Assembly (NCBI RefSeq): GCF_002149015.1 | Contig: NZ_NGFO01000005.1 | Location: 181,152-245,151, forward strand | Length of the DNA stretch: 64,000 nt | Direction of reading: 5' to 3' | Source: Gordonia lacunae | GTDB lineage: Bacteria > Actinomycetota > Actinomycetes > Mycobacteriales > Mycobacteriaceae | Shown here: positions 33,148 to 42,336 of the stretch, one piece after another | Layout: the number at the start of each line of letters is the position of its first letter | Numbering within the stretch: the stretch's first letter is position 1 | Notes under the pieces: model-generated | Databases searched by the model: none | The model's input: only the letters and a program-made list of their open reading frames with translations | What the model was told of the DNA's origin: nothing | Translations under genes and position numbers: made by a program

Positions 33148-33798
33148 ATGCACCGACTCCTCACGGGTCCTGAACCTGGCCCGACCAGCACGTCCCGGCC
33201 GCACGTGTCCGGGCCGCTGCAGACACCACGGGTGCGGGTTCGTCCCGCCCCGCCGTACGAGCCCGCCGGTCCGGTGGTGACCGCGACTCGCGGCGTGTCC
33301 CACTCCTCGACTGCCCGTCCGTTCCCGGCGCCCACACCCGGGACGGGCGCGGCCCGGAAGACCGCGTCGGCCGCCGCCGAGGCCAGGCGCTTCACCGTGG
33401 CGGTGTCCCGCCTGCTGTTCGAGGTGGTCGACCGTCGGCGCTCGGTCGCCCACCTGGGCGACGTGGTGTCCCCGGCCATCGCCGACCAGATCGCGGCGCT
33501 CGTGCGGCACGACGCCTTCCGGGTTCCCGAGGCACACGCCGCCGCGTCGGGCGCCGCACCGACGCCCTCGATGGCTCAGGTCCCGACCGGGAACGTGCTG
33601 CGGCGCGTGCACGTCCAACTGTGCGATCCCAGTGTCGCGGAGGTCTTCGGGTCGTATGAGGGCGGGGGACGGACCCGGGCGTTCGCCGGACGCATAGAGC
33701 GCAAGCCGATCCGGGTCCGAGGTGTCGTGCCCGCCGGCCGCCGGTCGCTGGGTCGCGTCGAGTACCGCTGGCAGCTGGTCGCACTGGAATTCAGCTGA
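33148..33798 (+). CDS. Rv3235-family protein (Ala/Arg/Pro-rich)
   Basis: A 216-residue protein. The N-terminal 80 residues are Pro/Arg/Ser-rich and disordered. The C-terminal domain includes FTVAVSRLLFEVVDRRRSVA, NVLRRVHVQLCDPSVAEVFG and GRVEYRWQLVALEF. It resembles the Rv3235 family found downstream of secA in mycobacteria. The function is unknown. The ATG is at 33148; other starts are possible within the disordered part. Confidence 0.72.
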   Translation: MHRLLTGPEPGPTSTSRPHVSGPLQTPRVRVRPAPPYEPAGPVVTATRGVSHSSTARPFPAPTPGTGAARKTASAAAEARRFTVAVSRLLFEVVDRRRSVAHLGDVVSPAIADQIAALVRHDAFRVPEAHAAASGAAPTPSMAQVPTGNVLRRVHVQLCDPSVAEVFGSYEGGGRTRAFAGRIERKPIRVRGVVPAGRRSLGRVEYRWQLVALEFS

Positions 33799-33884
33799 CG
33801 AGTCGCGGGTGGCCGAACGGCCATCGCGCGGACATCGGCCTGCGCCGACCACGGAAACCCGCATCGACGACTAGGATCGGCGAC

Positions 33885-35396
33885 GTGGTCACCCGTCTGT
33901 CGCCCCGCGACGCGATGTACTACTTTCTCGATGATTCGCGATCGACGACCCACCTCGGGGCGCTGCTGATCGTCGACCCCACGGCGGGACATGCTGCCCC
34001 GGGTGAGTCCGCGGACGCCGACGCCGGCGCCGACACCGCGTCCGGCGGCGCGTCCCGGGAGCCGACGCTCGATTACCCGGGCCTGGTGTCGCTGGTCGAG
34101 AACCGCCTGCAGCTCATCCCGCGTTACCGTCAGGTCGTCCGTGAGGTGACCCTCGGGCTGGCGCGTCCGGTGTGGGTCGACGACCCCGACTTCGACATCA
34201 ACTTCCACATCCGGCGGGCGGGACTCCCGCGTCCGGGCGGCACCACCGACCTCGACGACCTGGTCGCGCGCGTGATGTCCCGGCCGCTCGACCGCACCCG
34301 GCCTCTGTGGGAGATGTACCTCATCGAAGGACTCGCCGACGGCCGGTTCGCGATTCTCACGAAGTCGCATCGATGCCTCATCGACGAGGCGGGCAGCCGG
34401 GAGATCAGCGAGGTCATCTGCGACGGCACCGAGCAGGCCGATTCTCTGCCTGAGGAGTTGTGGATGCCGGGCTCGCCGCCGGGTGGCACCCACCTCGTGG
34501 TCGGTGCTCTCGCCGAAGCGCTGGCGCGTCCGGGCGATCTTGTCGAGACGGTGCTGCACGGCAACGGGATCGTGTCCGAGATGCGGTCCGCCGTCGGAAC
34601 CACCGTGCGCCGCGTCGGGGACGTGGTGTCGCAACTGACCGACTCCGCGCCACGTAGCCCGCTCAACAACGCGGGCACCACGACCCGGTCGTTCACCACC
34701 GTCACGTTGCCGCGGCGCGATTGCGCGAAGGTCGCCGAGTATCACGGCTGCACCATCAACGATGTCGAGCTCGCGATCATCTCCGGTGTCATGCGCAAGT
34801 GGATGCTCTCGTTCGACCCGGCCGAGGGTCCGGCCGACACCGTGCGCGTCGTCGTCCCGCTGTCCGCGCGCGACCCGGGGGTCGAACGCGCGGCCGAGCC
34901 GGAGCCCGGCTGGATCGGGGTGGGCAGACCGAGCTTCGTCACGGATCTTCCGGTGGGTGAGAGCAATCCGGCTGTACGGCTGGCGCAGGTGGCCGGGCTC
35001 GCCGACCGGTACGCGCAGTCCTCGCGCCGGATGAACCTCGGTCCGAGCCCGCTGTTCCCCGAACTGGGTGTGGTGCCGTTCCCGGAGTTCAGTTCCCGCG
35101 CATTCCGGTCGCTGAACAGCCGTGCCTACAACGTCCCGGTGGCGATGAGCACGGCCCCCGTCCCCGACCGTTTCGTGCTCGGCGCGCCGGTGTGCCAGAC
35201 GTTCTCGATCCCCACGCTCGTGTCGCAGCGTGCGTTGGCGATCAGCATCGTCGAGTACCGTGACGATCTGCACTTCGCCTTCGTCGCCGACCGCGGGGTC
35301 ATCGCCGACCTACCCGCGATGGCCGACTACGTGTCCGAGTCCTTCGAAGAGTTGAGCCAGCCCTACCGCGAGCCGACGGGAGTAGTTGACGAATGA
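33885..35396 (+). CDS. WS/DGAT-family acyltransferase with altered catalytic motif
   Basis: A 503-residue member of the wax ester synthase/diacylglycerol acyltransferase family: MVTRLSPRDAMYYFLDD at the start, PLDRTRPLWEMYLIEGLADG before the active site, and NDVELAIISGVMRKW later. The catalytic HHxxxDG reads HRCLIDE here (within TKSHRCLIDEAGS): the second, catalytic His is Arg and the Gly is Glu. Ordinary acyl transfer is therefore doubtful. The neighbourhood matches Rv3233c/Rv3234c. The stop overlaps the next ATG. Confidence 0.85.
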   Translation: MVTRLSPRDAMYYFLDDSRSTTHLGALLIVDPTAGHAAPGESADADAGADTASGGASREPTLDYPGLVSLVENRLQLIPRYRQVVREVTLGLARPVWVDDPDFDINFHIRRAGLPRPGGTTDLDDLVARVMSRPLDRTRPLWEMYLIEGLADGRFAILTKSHRCLIDEAGSREISEVICDGTEQADSLPEELWMPGSPPGGTHLVVGALAEALARPGDLVETVLHGNGIVSEMRSAVGTTVRRVGDVVSQLTDSAPRSPLNNAGTTTRSFTTVTLPRRDCAKVAEYHGCTINDVELAIISGVMRKWMLSFDPAEGPADTVRVVVPLSARDPGVERAAEPEPGWIGVGRPSFVTDLPVGESNPAVRLAQVAGLADRYAQSSRRMNLGPSPLFPELGVVPFPEFSSRAFRSLNSRAYNVPVAMSTAPVPDRFVLGAPVCQTFSIPTLVSQRALAISIVEYRDDLHFAFVADRGVIADLPAMADYVSESFEELSQPYREPTGVVDE

Positions 35397-35959
35397 GGGT
35401 GTACCTGCCGGCGACGTTGGCGATGCTGTTGCGGCTGAACACCGACGGTGAGTTCCGTCCGCTCGGTGGCACCGGCTTCGCGCTGACCCCCGCGCTGCGC
35501 GAGGCCTTTGTCTCCGGCGACGACGAAGAACTGTCCGAGGTCGCGTTGCGCGAGGCGGCGCGCGCTTCACTCCGCCTGCTCGCCGGGGAGGCCCCGGAGG
35601 ACGGCGACACCGATGCCGAGGCCGAACTCGTCGCCGACGAGGCGGTCACCGGCCCGGGGGACACGCCCCGTCTGCCGCCTCGGCGGGTGGTCGTCGCAGC
35701 CGACGTCGAGAACGTGACGCCACGTCCCGACCTGGACGACGCGGTGGTCAAGGTCTCCGGGCCGATCCCGCTGTCGGCGATCGCATCGGTTCACGTCGAC
35801 GTCGAGGAGGCGGAGCCGAAGGTCCGGGCGGCCGTGGTGGTCATCGACGCCGCCGACATGGGAGATCTGGATGCCGAACTCGCTGTCGGCGATGTCGAGG
35901 ACTTCGATCTCGCCTGGTACGCGACCCAGGAGCTACCGTTCCTCCTCGAACTGCTCTGA
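35393..35959 (+). CDS. DUF6912-like protein (Rv3231c-type)
   Basis: A 188-residue acidic protein, MRVYLPATLAMLLRLNTDGE onward. The centre has RRVVVAADVENVTPRPD and GPIPLSAIASVHVDVEEAE, and the C-terminus has FDLAWYATQELPFLLELL. The position and ends match the conserved actinobacterial family typified by Rv3231c. The function is unknown. It overlaps the WS/DGAT-like gene by 4 bp, implying co-translation. Confidence 0.75.
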   Translation: MRVYLPATLAMLLRLNTDGEFRPLGGTGFALTPALREAFVSGDDEELSEVALREAARASLRLLAGEAPEDGDTDAEAELVADEAVTGPGDTPRLPPRRVVVAADVENVTPRPDLDDAVVKVSGPIPLSAIASVHVDVEEAEPKVRAAVVVIDAADMGDLDAELAVGDVEDFDLAWYATQELPFLLELL

Positions 35960-35969
35960 GTCGGCAGGC

Positions 35970-35991
35970 TAACCTACGGTTGCGTAGGTTA
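35970..35991. promoter_or_regulatory. Palindromic operator before the reductase gene (copy 1)
   Basis: TAACCTACG-GTTG-CGTAGGTTA is a 22-bp inverted repeat, perfect in its 9-bp arms. It lies 43 nt upstream of the ferredoxin-reductase-like gene. Almost the same sequence recurs at 38523 before the first desaturase, pointing to one shared, probably TetR-type, regulator. Confidence 0.8.
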
Positions 35992-36034
35992 CTGTGTCCC
36001 CGACACGCTCCCGACGTCGAAGGCGGTTAGTGAG

Positions 36035-37150
36035 ATGGGCTTGCTCGAGCGATTCGAGGAACCGGTTTCCGGTGTTGCGGCGCGCAGCCGCGGCGCGCAG
36101 TGGGCTCGAGCCGCACTCACCCGGATCACGACGCCGCTCCTCCCCGACGACTACCTGCACCTGGCGAACCCGCTGTGGTCGGCCCGAGAGCTGCGCGGCA
36201 AGGTCGTCTCGGTCACCCGGGAGACCGAGGACACCGCGACGATCCGCATCCGGCCGGGATGGGGCTTCTCCTTCGACTATGTGCCGGGACAGTACGTCGG
36301 CATCGGTGTCCTGATGGAGGGGCGATGGGCGTGGCGCTCGTACTCGCTCACCTCGACCCCCGACTCCTCGGCGAACGACAAGACGATCTCGATCACGGTC
36401 AAGGCGATGCCCGAGGGATTTCTGTCCAGCCACCTGGTCAACGGTCTGAAGCCCGGGACGGTCGTGCGTCTCGCCGCACCGCGCGGCGAGTTCGTACTGC
36501 CCGACCCGCTGCCGGAGAAGGTTCTGTTCGTGACCGCGGGAAGTGGTCTCACGCCCATCATCTCGATGCTCCGGACCGTCCGGCACCGCGACCAGCGCAC
36601 CGACATCCGGCTCGTCCACTCGACACCGACCCCGGCCGACCTGCTGTTCGCCGACGAACTCACGACCCTGGCCGACGACGGCATCGTCGACCTGCACGTG
36701 CAGTACACGCGATCGGACGGGCAGCTCACCCCGGAGGTGCTGCCGACGCTCTGCGCCGACTGGCGCGAACGCCAGACCTGGGCCTGTGGGCCTGCGGGCT
36801 TCCTCGACGGCCTCCAGCGCCTGTATGCGGAGGCGCATCTGGCCGAGCGGTTGCACATCGAGCGGTTCGCGCTCGAACGCGGCGTCGTCGGAGCCCACGG
36901 GGGCACCGTCACGTTCGCGCGGTCCGGGAAGTCGGCGGTCGCCGACGGCGCGACCACGCTGCTCGAGGCGGGGGAGTCGGCCGGCGCGATGATGCCCTTC
37001 GGATGCCGGATGGGGATCTGTCAGAGCTGCGTGGTCATGCTCGACAAAGGGTGTGTGCGCGATCTGCGCTCGGGAGTCGAGCACGTCGAGGGCGAACGGA
37101 TCCAGACGTGTGTCAGCGCCGCGGCGGGGGACTGCACACTCGACGTCTGA
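36035..37150 (+). CDS. FAD/2Fe-2S oxidoreductase, electron donor for DesA3-type desaturase
   Basis: A 371-residue protein. The FAD domain has WRSYSLTS (RxYS) at about 104-110. The NAD(P) domain has [14 protein letters not shown], and a C-terminal plant-type 2Fe-2S domain has CRMGICQSC with the last Cys in [12 protein letters not shown]. It matches Rv3230c, which passes electrons from NADPH to DesA3. The gene shares its operator with the desaturase gene at 38622. Confidence 0.92.
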   Translation: MGLLERFEEPVSGVAARSRGAQWARAALTRITTPLLPDDYLHLANPLWSARELRGKVVSVTRETEDTATIRIRPGWGFSFDYVPGQYVGIGVLMEGRWAWRSYSLTSTPDSSANDKTISITVKAMPEGFLSSHLVNGLKPGTVVRLAAPRGEFVLPDPLPEKVLFVTAGSGLTPIISMLRTVRHRDQRTDIRLVHSTPTPADLLFADELTTLADDGIVDLHVQYTRSDGQLTPEVLPTLCADWRERQTWACGPAGFLDGLQRLYAEAHLAERLHIERFALERGVVGAHGGTVTFARSGKSAVADGATTLLEAGESAGAMMPFGCRMGICQSCVVMLDKGCVRDLRSGVEHVEGERIQTCVSAAAGDCTLDV

Positions 37151-37232
37151 CCAGCGAATACGCTGCGTACCGCTCGTGCCGACCGGTGACCCGGTAGGGT
37201 GAACGACGTGCGTGGTGAGAGGAAACCGGCCC

Positions 37233-38375
37233 GTGGAAACGCCGGCGAAGGCACCAGTGAAAGCTGAGGCTCCGGTCCCCAGCCCGATCCCCGTCCTGAG
37301 TGACGGAGGGGTCACGTTGCGGCCGCACGAGCCCCACGATCTCGATCGGATGGTCGAGCTCGCGGCGGACCCGGCCATGATGCGGTGGACCCCGATCCCG
37401 GCACCGTACAGCCGCGCGGCCGCCGAGCGTTTCGCGCTCGACTACGCGCCCCGGAGCTGGGCGAACGGTACCCGGATGCTGTGGGCCGTCGAATTCGACG
37501 GGCGGTTCGTCGGCACCGTCGACATCGAGGGCGAGGGTCCGCTGACGCGGCTCAGCTACGACCTGCACCCCGATGCCCGCGGGTGGGGTGTGATGAAGCG
37601 TGCGGTCCTGCTGGCCGTCAACTACGCGTTCGGTGAGGCGGGCAAGGAGGTCGTCCGCTGGACGACCGTCGCCGGCAACATCGATGCGTTGCGGGTGGCC
37701 CATTCATGCGGCTTCCGCCTCGACGCCGCGGTGCAGAACGGCGTCGAGGTCCGCGGTCACATCCGCGACGCCTGGGTCGGATCGTTGCACGCGAACGATC
37801 CGCAGCACCCGAAGACCGAGTGGCGCACAGACGTTTTCGAGACCGATCGGTTCCGTCTCCGGCCGTTGGCGGAGTCCGACGACCCGCGAATCCGGGAGAC
37901 CCTCGACGACCCGGCATCGCGCAAGTACCTCTTCGCACGGCCCGATCCGTTGGAGCTCGAGCACGCCGCCGCCGAGCGTCTCCGCAAATGGTGGACCGCC
38001 GCGCAGGGCACGACGTGTACGTGGGCCGTGGCCGACCGCGAGACCGACGACTATCTGGGCGACATCACCCTCCTGCACATCGACGAGGTCACCGGAGCCG
38101 AGGCGGGTTTCTACACGCATCCGGAGGCGCGCGGGAAAGGCGTTCTCGCCGAGGCGTTCCCGGCTGCGGTTCGGTACGCCTTCGACAAGCTGGGGTTCCG
38201 TCGCCTGACTCTCTTCGCCGCTGACAGCAACGAGGGCAGCAAGAAACTCGCCCGCAACGCCGGCTTCCGCGAATTCGGGACCCAGAAGCTCGCCGCCCGA
38301 TCCGACGGTGTCTTCGAGGACCTCGTCGGCTTCGAGTTGTTCCGCGACGACTACGAGGCCAACCGCAACACCTGA
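37233..38375 (+). CDS. Protein with two tandem GNAT acetyltransferase domains
   Basis: A 380-residue cytoplasmic protein. The first domain (about 20-180) begins GGVTLRPHEPHDLDRMVELA and has YDLHPDARGWGVMKRAV. The second (about 195-375) begins ETDRFRLRPLAESDDPRIRE and has FYTHPEARGKGVLAEAF, a good acetyl-CoA-binding R/QxxGxG/A-like loop. The first domain's loop is less canonical. The GTG at 37233 with GAGGAA eight bases upstream is preferred to GTG 37212. The substrate is unknown; it sits between reductase and desaturase. Confidence 0.82.
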   Translation: METPAKAPVKAEAPVPSPIPVLSDGGVTLRPHEPHDLDRMVELAADPAMMRWTPIPAPYSRAAAERFALDYAPRSWANGTRMLWAVEFDGRFVGTVDIEGEGPLTRLSYDLHPDARGWGVMKRAVLLAVNYAFGEAGKEVVRWTTVAGNIDALRVAHSCGFRLDAAVQNGVEVRGHIRDAWVGSLHANDPQHPKTEWRTDVFETDRFRLRPLAESDDPRIRETLDDPASRKYLFARPDPLELEHAAAERLRKWWTAAQGTTCTWAVADRETDDYLGDITLLHIDEVTGAEAGFYTHPEARGKGVLAEAFPAAVRYAFDKLGFRRLTLFAADSNEGSKKLARNAGFREFGTQKLAARSDGVFEDLVGFELFRDDYEANRNT

Positions 38376-38384
38376 CCCGCCTGC

Positions 38385-38438
38385 TGGCGTCGACCGTGCG
38401 TCTCGTGGCGTCGACCGTGCGTCGATTCGCGTCGACCG
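38385..38438 (+). repeat. 21-bp tandem repeat, 2.5 copies
   Basis: TGGCGTCGACCGTGCGTC plus three bases recurs with a period of exactly 21 (starts at 38385, 38406 and, truncated and slightly changed, 38427). It lies in the 246-nt spacer between the GNAT gene and the first desaturase, upstream of the operator. Confidence 0.75.
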
Positions 38439-38522
38439 GGCCATCCTCTCCCCACGGCCGAGGGCGTTCCCGGATCGCCCGAGTCGTGGTTCGTCACACT
38501 CACTGGACACGACGCCGTCGCC

Positions 38523-38542
38523 AACCTACGCTTGCGTAAGTT
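38523..38542. promoter_or_regulatory. Palindromic operator before the first desaturase (copy 2)
   Basis: AACCTACG-CTTG-CGTAAGTT matches the operator at 35970 in 18 of 20 core positions. Further CGTAGG half-sites follow at about 38550-38561, so binding may extend. It lies 80 nt upstream of the desaturase ATG. Confidence 0.75.
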
Positions 38543-38621
38543 ACGGAAACGTAGGCGTAGGCAGCGGTCGACAGGCGCACCTCGAACGCGCGTGACCGAC
38601 CACCGGCGAAGGGAACCACAC

Positions 38622-39971
38622 ATGGCGATCTCCGACATCCCCGAATACGCACATCTGACCGAGTCCGACGTGGCCGCTCTGGGCGCGGAACTCGACGCGA
38701 TCCGCGCCGACATCGAGGCCGACCGCGGTGAGCGCGACGCGCGCTACCTGCGCAACACCATTCGCTTCCAACGCGGCCTGGAGGTGACCGGTCGTGCCCT
38801 GCTGTTCGGCTCGACCCGCCGATCGGCCTGGTGGGCGGGTGCCTGCGCGCTCGGCGTCGCCAAGATCGTCGAGAACATGGAACTCGGGCACAACGTGATG
38901 CACGGGCAGTGGGACTGGATGAACGACCCGGAGGTGCACAGCACCACCTGGGAGTGGGACAACACCGACCCGTCGGCGCACTGGAAGCACACCCACAACT
39001 ACATCCATCACAAGTACACGAACGTGCTCGGCATGGACGACGACGTGGGCTACGGTCTCCTGCGCGTCACCCGCGATCAGCGGTGGCGTCCGTTCAACTA
39101 CGGAAACCTCGTCTACAACACCATTCTCGCGCTGGCGTTCCAGTACGGGGTCGCGGTGCAGCATCTCGAGCTGGGCAAGAAGCGCAAGACCCCCGAGGCG
39201 CAGGAGGAGTTCCGGCGCAATCGCAACGACGTGCTGTCGAAGATCGGCAAGCAGGTCGCCAAGGACTACCTCGCCTACCCGGCGCTGGTCAGTGCGGCCA
39301 CGGGGCACAAGGTCGGATACGGCCGCGCCTACGCGAAGGCGGCGACCGCGACCGCGCTCGGCAACGTGATCCGCAACGTGTGGAGCAACGCCGTCATCTT
39401 CTGCGGGCATTTCCCGGACGGTGCGGAGAAGTTCACCAAGCAGGACATCGACAACGAGACGCAGGCGGAGTGGTACCTGCGCCAGATGCTCGGCAGTGCC
39501 AACTTCGACGCGGGGTTCCCGCTCGCCTTCATGAGCGGCAACCTGTCGTACCAGATCGAGCACCACATCTTCCCGGACCTGCCGAGCAACCGGTACGCCG
39601 AGATCGCGGTGCGCGTGCGCGCGCTGTGCGACAAGTACGACCTGCCCTACACCTCGGGGCCCTTCCCGGTGCAGTACGCGAAGGCATGGCGGACGATCGC
39701 CAAACTGTCGTTGCCGGACAAGTACCTCTCCGCGACCGCCGACGACGCGCCGGAGACGGCGTCCGAGCGTCGGTTCAAGGAGGGGCTGCCCGAGGGCGTC
39801 CGTCTGCAGGCGACGATCGACGAGGAGACCGGAGCGCGCCGGGGACTCCGCTCGGCGATCGCGTCTCTCCGCTCCCGGCGGAGCCGGACCGTCCCCCGCC
39901 CGCTCCGTGCGCGGCGTACCCGGGCCGTCACCGGCACGTCGGATCTCCGTTCCGACGAGCGGGCCGCCTGA
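38622..39971 (+). CDS. DesA3-type membrane acyl-CoA/fatty acid desaturase, copy 1
   Basis: A 449-residue membrane di-iron desaturase. The three His boxes are HNVMH (about 90-94), HWKHTHNYIHH (about 122-132) and QIEHH (about 311-315). Membrane segments are short, as in DesA3 (Rv3229c), which makes oleoyl from stearoyl chains. The C-terminus has a long Arg-rich tail absent from copy 2. GAAGGGAA precedes the ATG. Electrons probably come from the reductase at 36035. Confidence 0.94.
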   Translation: MAISDIPEYAHLTESDVAALGAELDAIRADIEADRGERDARYLRNTIRFQRGLEVTGRALLFGSTRRSAWWAGACALGVAKIVENMELGHNVMHGQWDWMNDPEVHSTTWEWDNTDPSAHWKHTHNYIHHKYTNVLGMDDDVGYGLLRVTRDQRWRPFNYGNLVYNTILALAFQYGVAVQHLELGKKRKTPEAQEEFRRNRNDVLSKIGKQVAKDYLAYPALVSAATGHKVGYGRAYAKAATATALGNVIRNVWSNAVIFCGHFPDGAEKFTKQDIDNETQAEWYLRQMLGSANFDAGFPLAFMSGNLSYQIEHHIFPDLPSNRYAEIAVRVRALCDKYDLPYTSGPFPVQYAKAWRTIAKLSLPDKYLSATADDAPETASERRFKEGLPEGVRLQATIDEETGARRGLRSAIASLRSRRSRTVPRPLRARRTRAVTGTSDLRSDERAA

Positions 39972-40043
39972 TCGCCGCAGGTCAGACGGCCGGCAGTCAT
40001 CGAAAACAAGGCAGTGACCCCGGCAGGGGCATAATGAGGCGCA

Positions 40044-41243
40044 ATGGCAATCACTGATATCAACGAGTATGCGCACCTGACCGACGCCGACGTGGAAGCA
40101 CTCGGCGCCGAGCTCGACGCGCTCCGCCGTGAGATCGAGGCGGACCGCGGCATGCGTGACGTCCGATATCTTCGGCGCACCATCTTCGCGCATCGCGCCC
40201 TCGAGGTCGCGGGCCGCGCCGCGCTGCTCGGCAGCCGCTCCCGGCCCCTGTGGCTGCTGGGGACCGGTGCGCTCGCGCTCTCGAAGATCATCGAGAACAT
40301 GGAGCTCGGGCACAACGTGATGCACGGGCAATGGGACTGGATGAACGACCCGGAGGTCCACTCGACCACCTGGGAATGGGACATGGTGTGCGCGTCCCCG
40401 CACTGGAAGCACTCGCACAACTACATCCATCACAAGTACACCAACGTCCTCGACATGGATCACGACGTCGGGTACAAGACGTTGCGCGTCACGCGCGACG
40501 AGCCGTGGCAGCCCAAGCAGCTCTTCCAGCCGGTCACCAATGTGATGCTCGCGCTGCTGTTCGAGTGGGGTATCGGCCTGCACGACCTCGACCTCAAGGA
40601 CGCGATCTCGGGCAAGAAGCCCAAAGAGGTCGCCGTTCCGCAGCTCAAGGTCTTCGCCCGCAAGGTCGGCAAGCAGCTGGCCAAGGACTACGTGTTGTTC
40701 CCGGCGCTGTCGGGACCGAACTTCACGCACACACTGACGGCCAATCTCACCGCGAACCTGATCCGCAACGTCTGGGCCTACGTGGTGATCTTCTGCGGGC
40801 ACTTCCCGGACGGTGCGGAGAAGTTCACCGCGGACACGCTCGAGAACGAGACCCAGGGCCAGTGGTACCTGCGGCAGATGCTCGGCACGGCGAACTTCGA
40901 CGCCGGCCCGGCAATGGCCTTCTTCAGCGGCAACCTCTGCTACCAGATCGAGCACCACCTCTATCCGGACCTGCCGAGCAACCGGTACGCCGACATCTCG
41001 GTGCGGGTGCGCGAGCTGTGTGACAAGTACGATCTGCCGTACACCACGGGGTCGATTGTGGTGCAGTACCTTCAAACTCTGCGCACCATCAACAAGCTGG
41101 CGCTGCCCGACTCGTTCCTGCGCGACACCGCCGACGACGCCCCGGAAACCGCGTCGGAGAAGCGCTTCGCCGGGATGACCCCCCGCGCGACCGGTCTCAA
41201 GACCGCCATCCGCGAGCTGCGCGCCCGCCGTCGACGGCGCTGA
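40044..41243 (+). CDS. DesA3-type membrane desaturase, copy 2
   Basis: A 399-residue paralogue of the preceding gene with the same boxes HNVMH, HWKHSHNYIHH and QIEHH and nearly the same N-terminus (MAITDINEYAHLTDADVEAL). It shares long blocks such as NMELGHNVMHGQWDWMNDP with copy 1. The 72-nt spacer has no copy of the palindromic operator, so it is either read through from copy 1 or controlled differently. It is convergent with rsgA, 12 nt apart. Confidence 0.93.
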   Translation: MAITDINEYAHLTDADVEALGAELDALRREIEADRGMRDVRYLRRTIFAHRALEVAGRAALLGSRSRPLWLLGTGALALSKIIENMELGHNVMHGQWDWMNDPEVHSTTWEWDMVCASPHWKHSHNYIHHKYTNVLDMDHDVGYKTLRVTRDEPWQPKQLFQPVTNVMLALLFEWGIGLHDLDLKDAISGKKPKEVAVPQLKVFARKVGKQLAKDYVLFPALSGPNFTHTLTANLTANLIRNVWAYVVIFCGHFPDGAEKFTADTLENETQGQWYLRQMLGTANFDAGPAMAFFSGNLCYQIEHHLYPDLPSNRYADISVRVRELCDKYDLPYTTGSIVVQYLQTLRTINKLALPDSFLRDTADDAPETASEKRFAGMTPRATGLKTAIRELRARRRRR

Positions 41244-41255
41244 CAACCGGTTCGG

Positions 41256-42335
41256 TCACTCGGGGAGCGGCTCGTTGCGTCGCTCCGGGGACCGTGGCTC
41301 CTCGGCTGGGTCACCCTCCCCGCCGCTGACCGCTGCCAGAAGATGCCGCACCGCCATGGCGCGGCGGTACGAGTGACCGGTCAAATCGTCCAGCTTGCAC
41401 TCGGGGTCCGCCGGCGGGCCCAGATGTGTACAGCCGCGCGGACATTCCTCGATCGCGGTGTGCAGGTCGTCGAAGGCGGCGACGATGTCGTCGGGTCCGA
41501 CGTGTGCGAGTCCGAAGGACCGGATGCCGGGTGTGTCGATGACCCAGCCGCGCGGGCCGCTGTCGTCGGGAAGCGCCAGTGCCACCGACTGGGTGGAGGT
41601 GTGCCGGCCCTTGCCGACACCCGACACCACGCCGGTCGCCCGATACGCGTCCGGCACAAGGCGATTGACCAGGGTGGACTTGCCCACCCCGGAGTGACCG
41701 ATGAACGCGGTGATCCGGCCGCGCAATGTCGACAGGATCTCGTCGAGGGGGTCGTCGCGCCCCGCGCACACCACCGGTAGATCGAGATCGGCGAAGGCCG
41801 CGGTGAACTCGGCCGGGTCGGCGAGGTCCGACTTGGTCAGACACAGGACAGGCGACAGTCCGCCCACATAGGCCGCGGCCAGCGCACGTTCGACGAAACC
41901 GGTGCGCGGCGGCGGGTCCGCCATGGCGGTCACGATGAGGAGCTGATCGGCGTTGGCCACCACGATCCGTTCATACGGATCGGAGTCATCTGCGGTGCGT
42001 CGCAACACGGTTCGTCGCTCGGCGACGCGCACGATGCGCGACAGCGTGTCCGGCCGTCCGGACAGGTCACCCACGACGGAGACGTCGTCGCCGACGACGA
42101 TCGGAGTGCGGCCCAGCTCCCGGGCGCGCATCGCGACCACCCGCCGGGCCGGGTCGCCGTCGAGCACCACGCCCCAGCGGCCCCGGTCCACCGACACCAC
42201 CATGGCCTGCTCGGCGTCGTCATGCGACGGTCGCGTCTTGGTGCGCGGTCGGGTGCCCTTTCCGGGACGAACCCGTACGTCGGATTCGTCGTAGCTCGCC
42301 GCGCGGCGACTCAACGGGGTGCCTGTCCTCGACAA
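41256..42335 (-). CDS. rsgA: Ribosome small subunit-dependent GTPase RsgA
   Basis: A 359-residue circularly permuted GTPase that checks 30S maturation. An N-terminal OB domain (AMVVSVDRGRWGVVL) precedes CLTKSDLADP (G4), FIGHSGVGKSTLVN (G1) and VIDTPGIRSFG (G3). The zinc site CPRGCTHLGPPADPEC follows at about 309-325. The start is probably TTG 42335, one base after the aroA stop; a TTG at 42314 is possible. It is cotranscribed with aroA. Confidence 0.94.
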   Translation of the reverse strand: MSRTGTPLSRRAASYDESDVRVRPGKGTRPRTKTRPSHDDAEQAMVVSVDRGRWGVVLDGDPARRVVAMRARELGRTPIVVGDDVSVVGDLSGRPDTLSRIVRVAERRTVLRRTADDSDPYERIVVANADQLLIVTAMADPPPRTGFVERALAAAYVGGLSPVLCLTKSDLADPAEFTAAFADLDLPVVCAGRDDPLDEILSTLRGRITAFIGHSGVGKSTLVNRLVPDAYRATGVVSGVGKGRHTSTQSVALALPDDSGPRGWVIDTPGIRSFGLAHVGPDDIVAAFDDLHTAIEECPRGCTHLGPPADPECKLDDLTGHSYRRAMAVRHLLAAVSGGEGDPAEEPRSPERRNEPLPE

Positions 42336-42336
42336 C

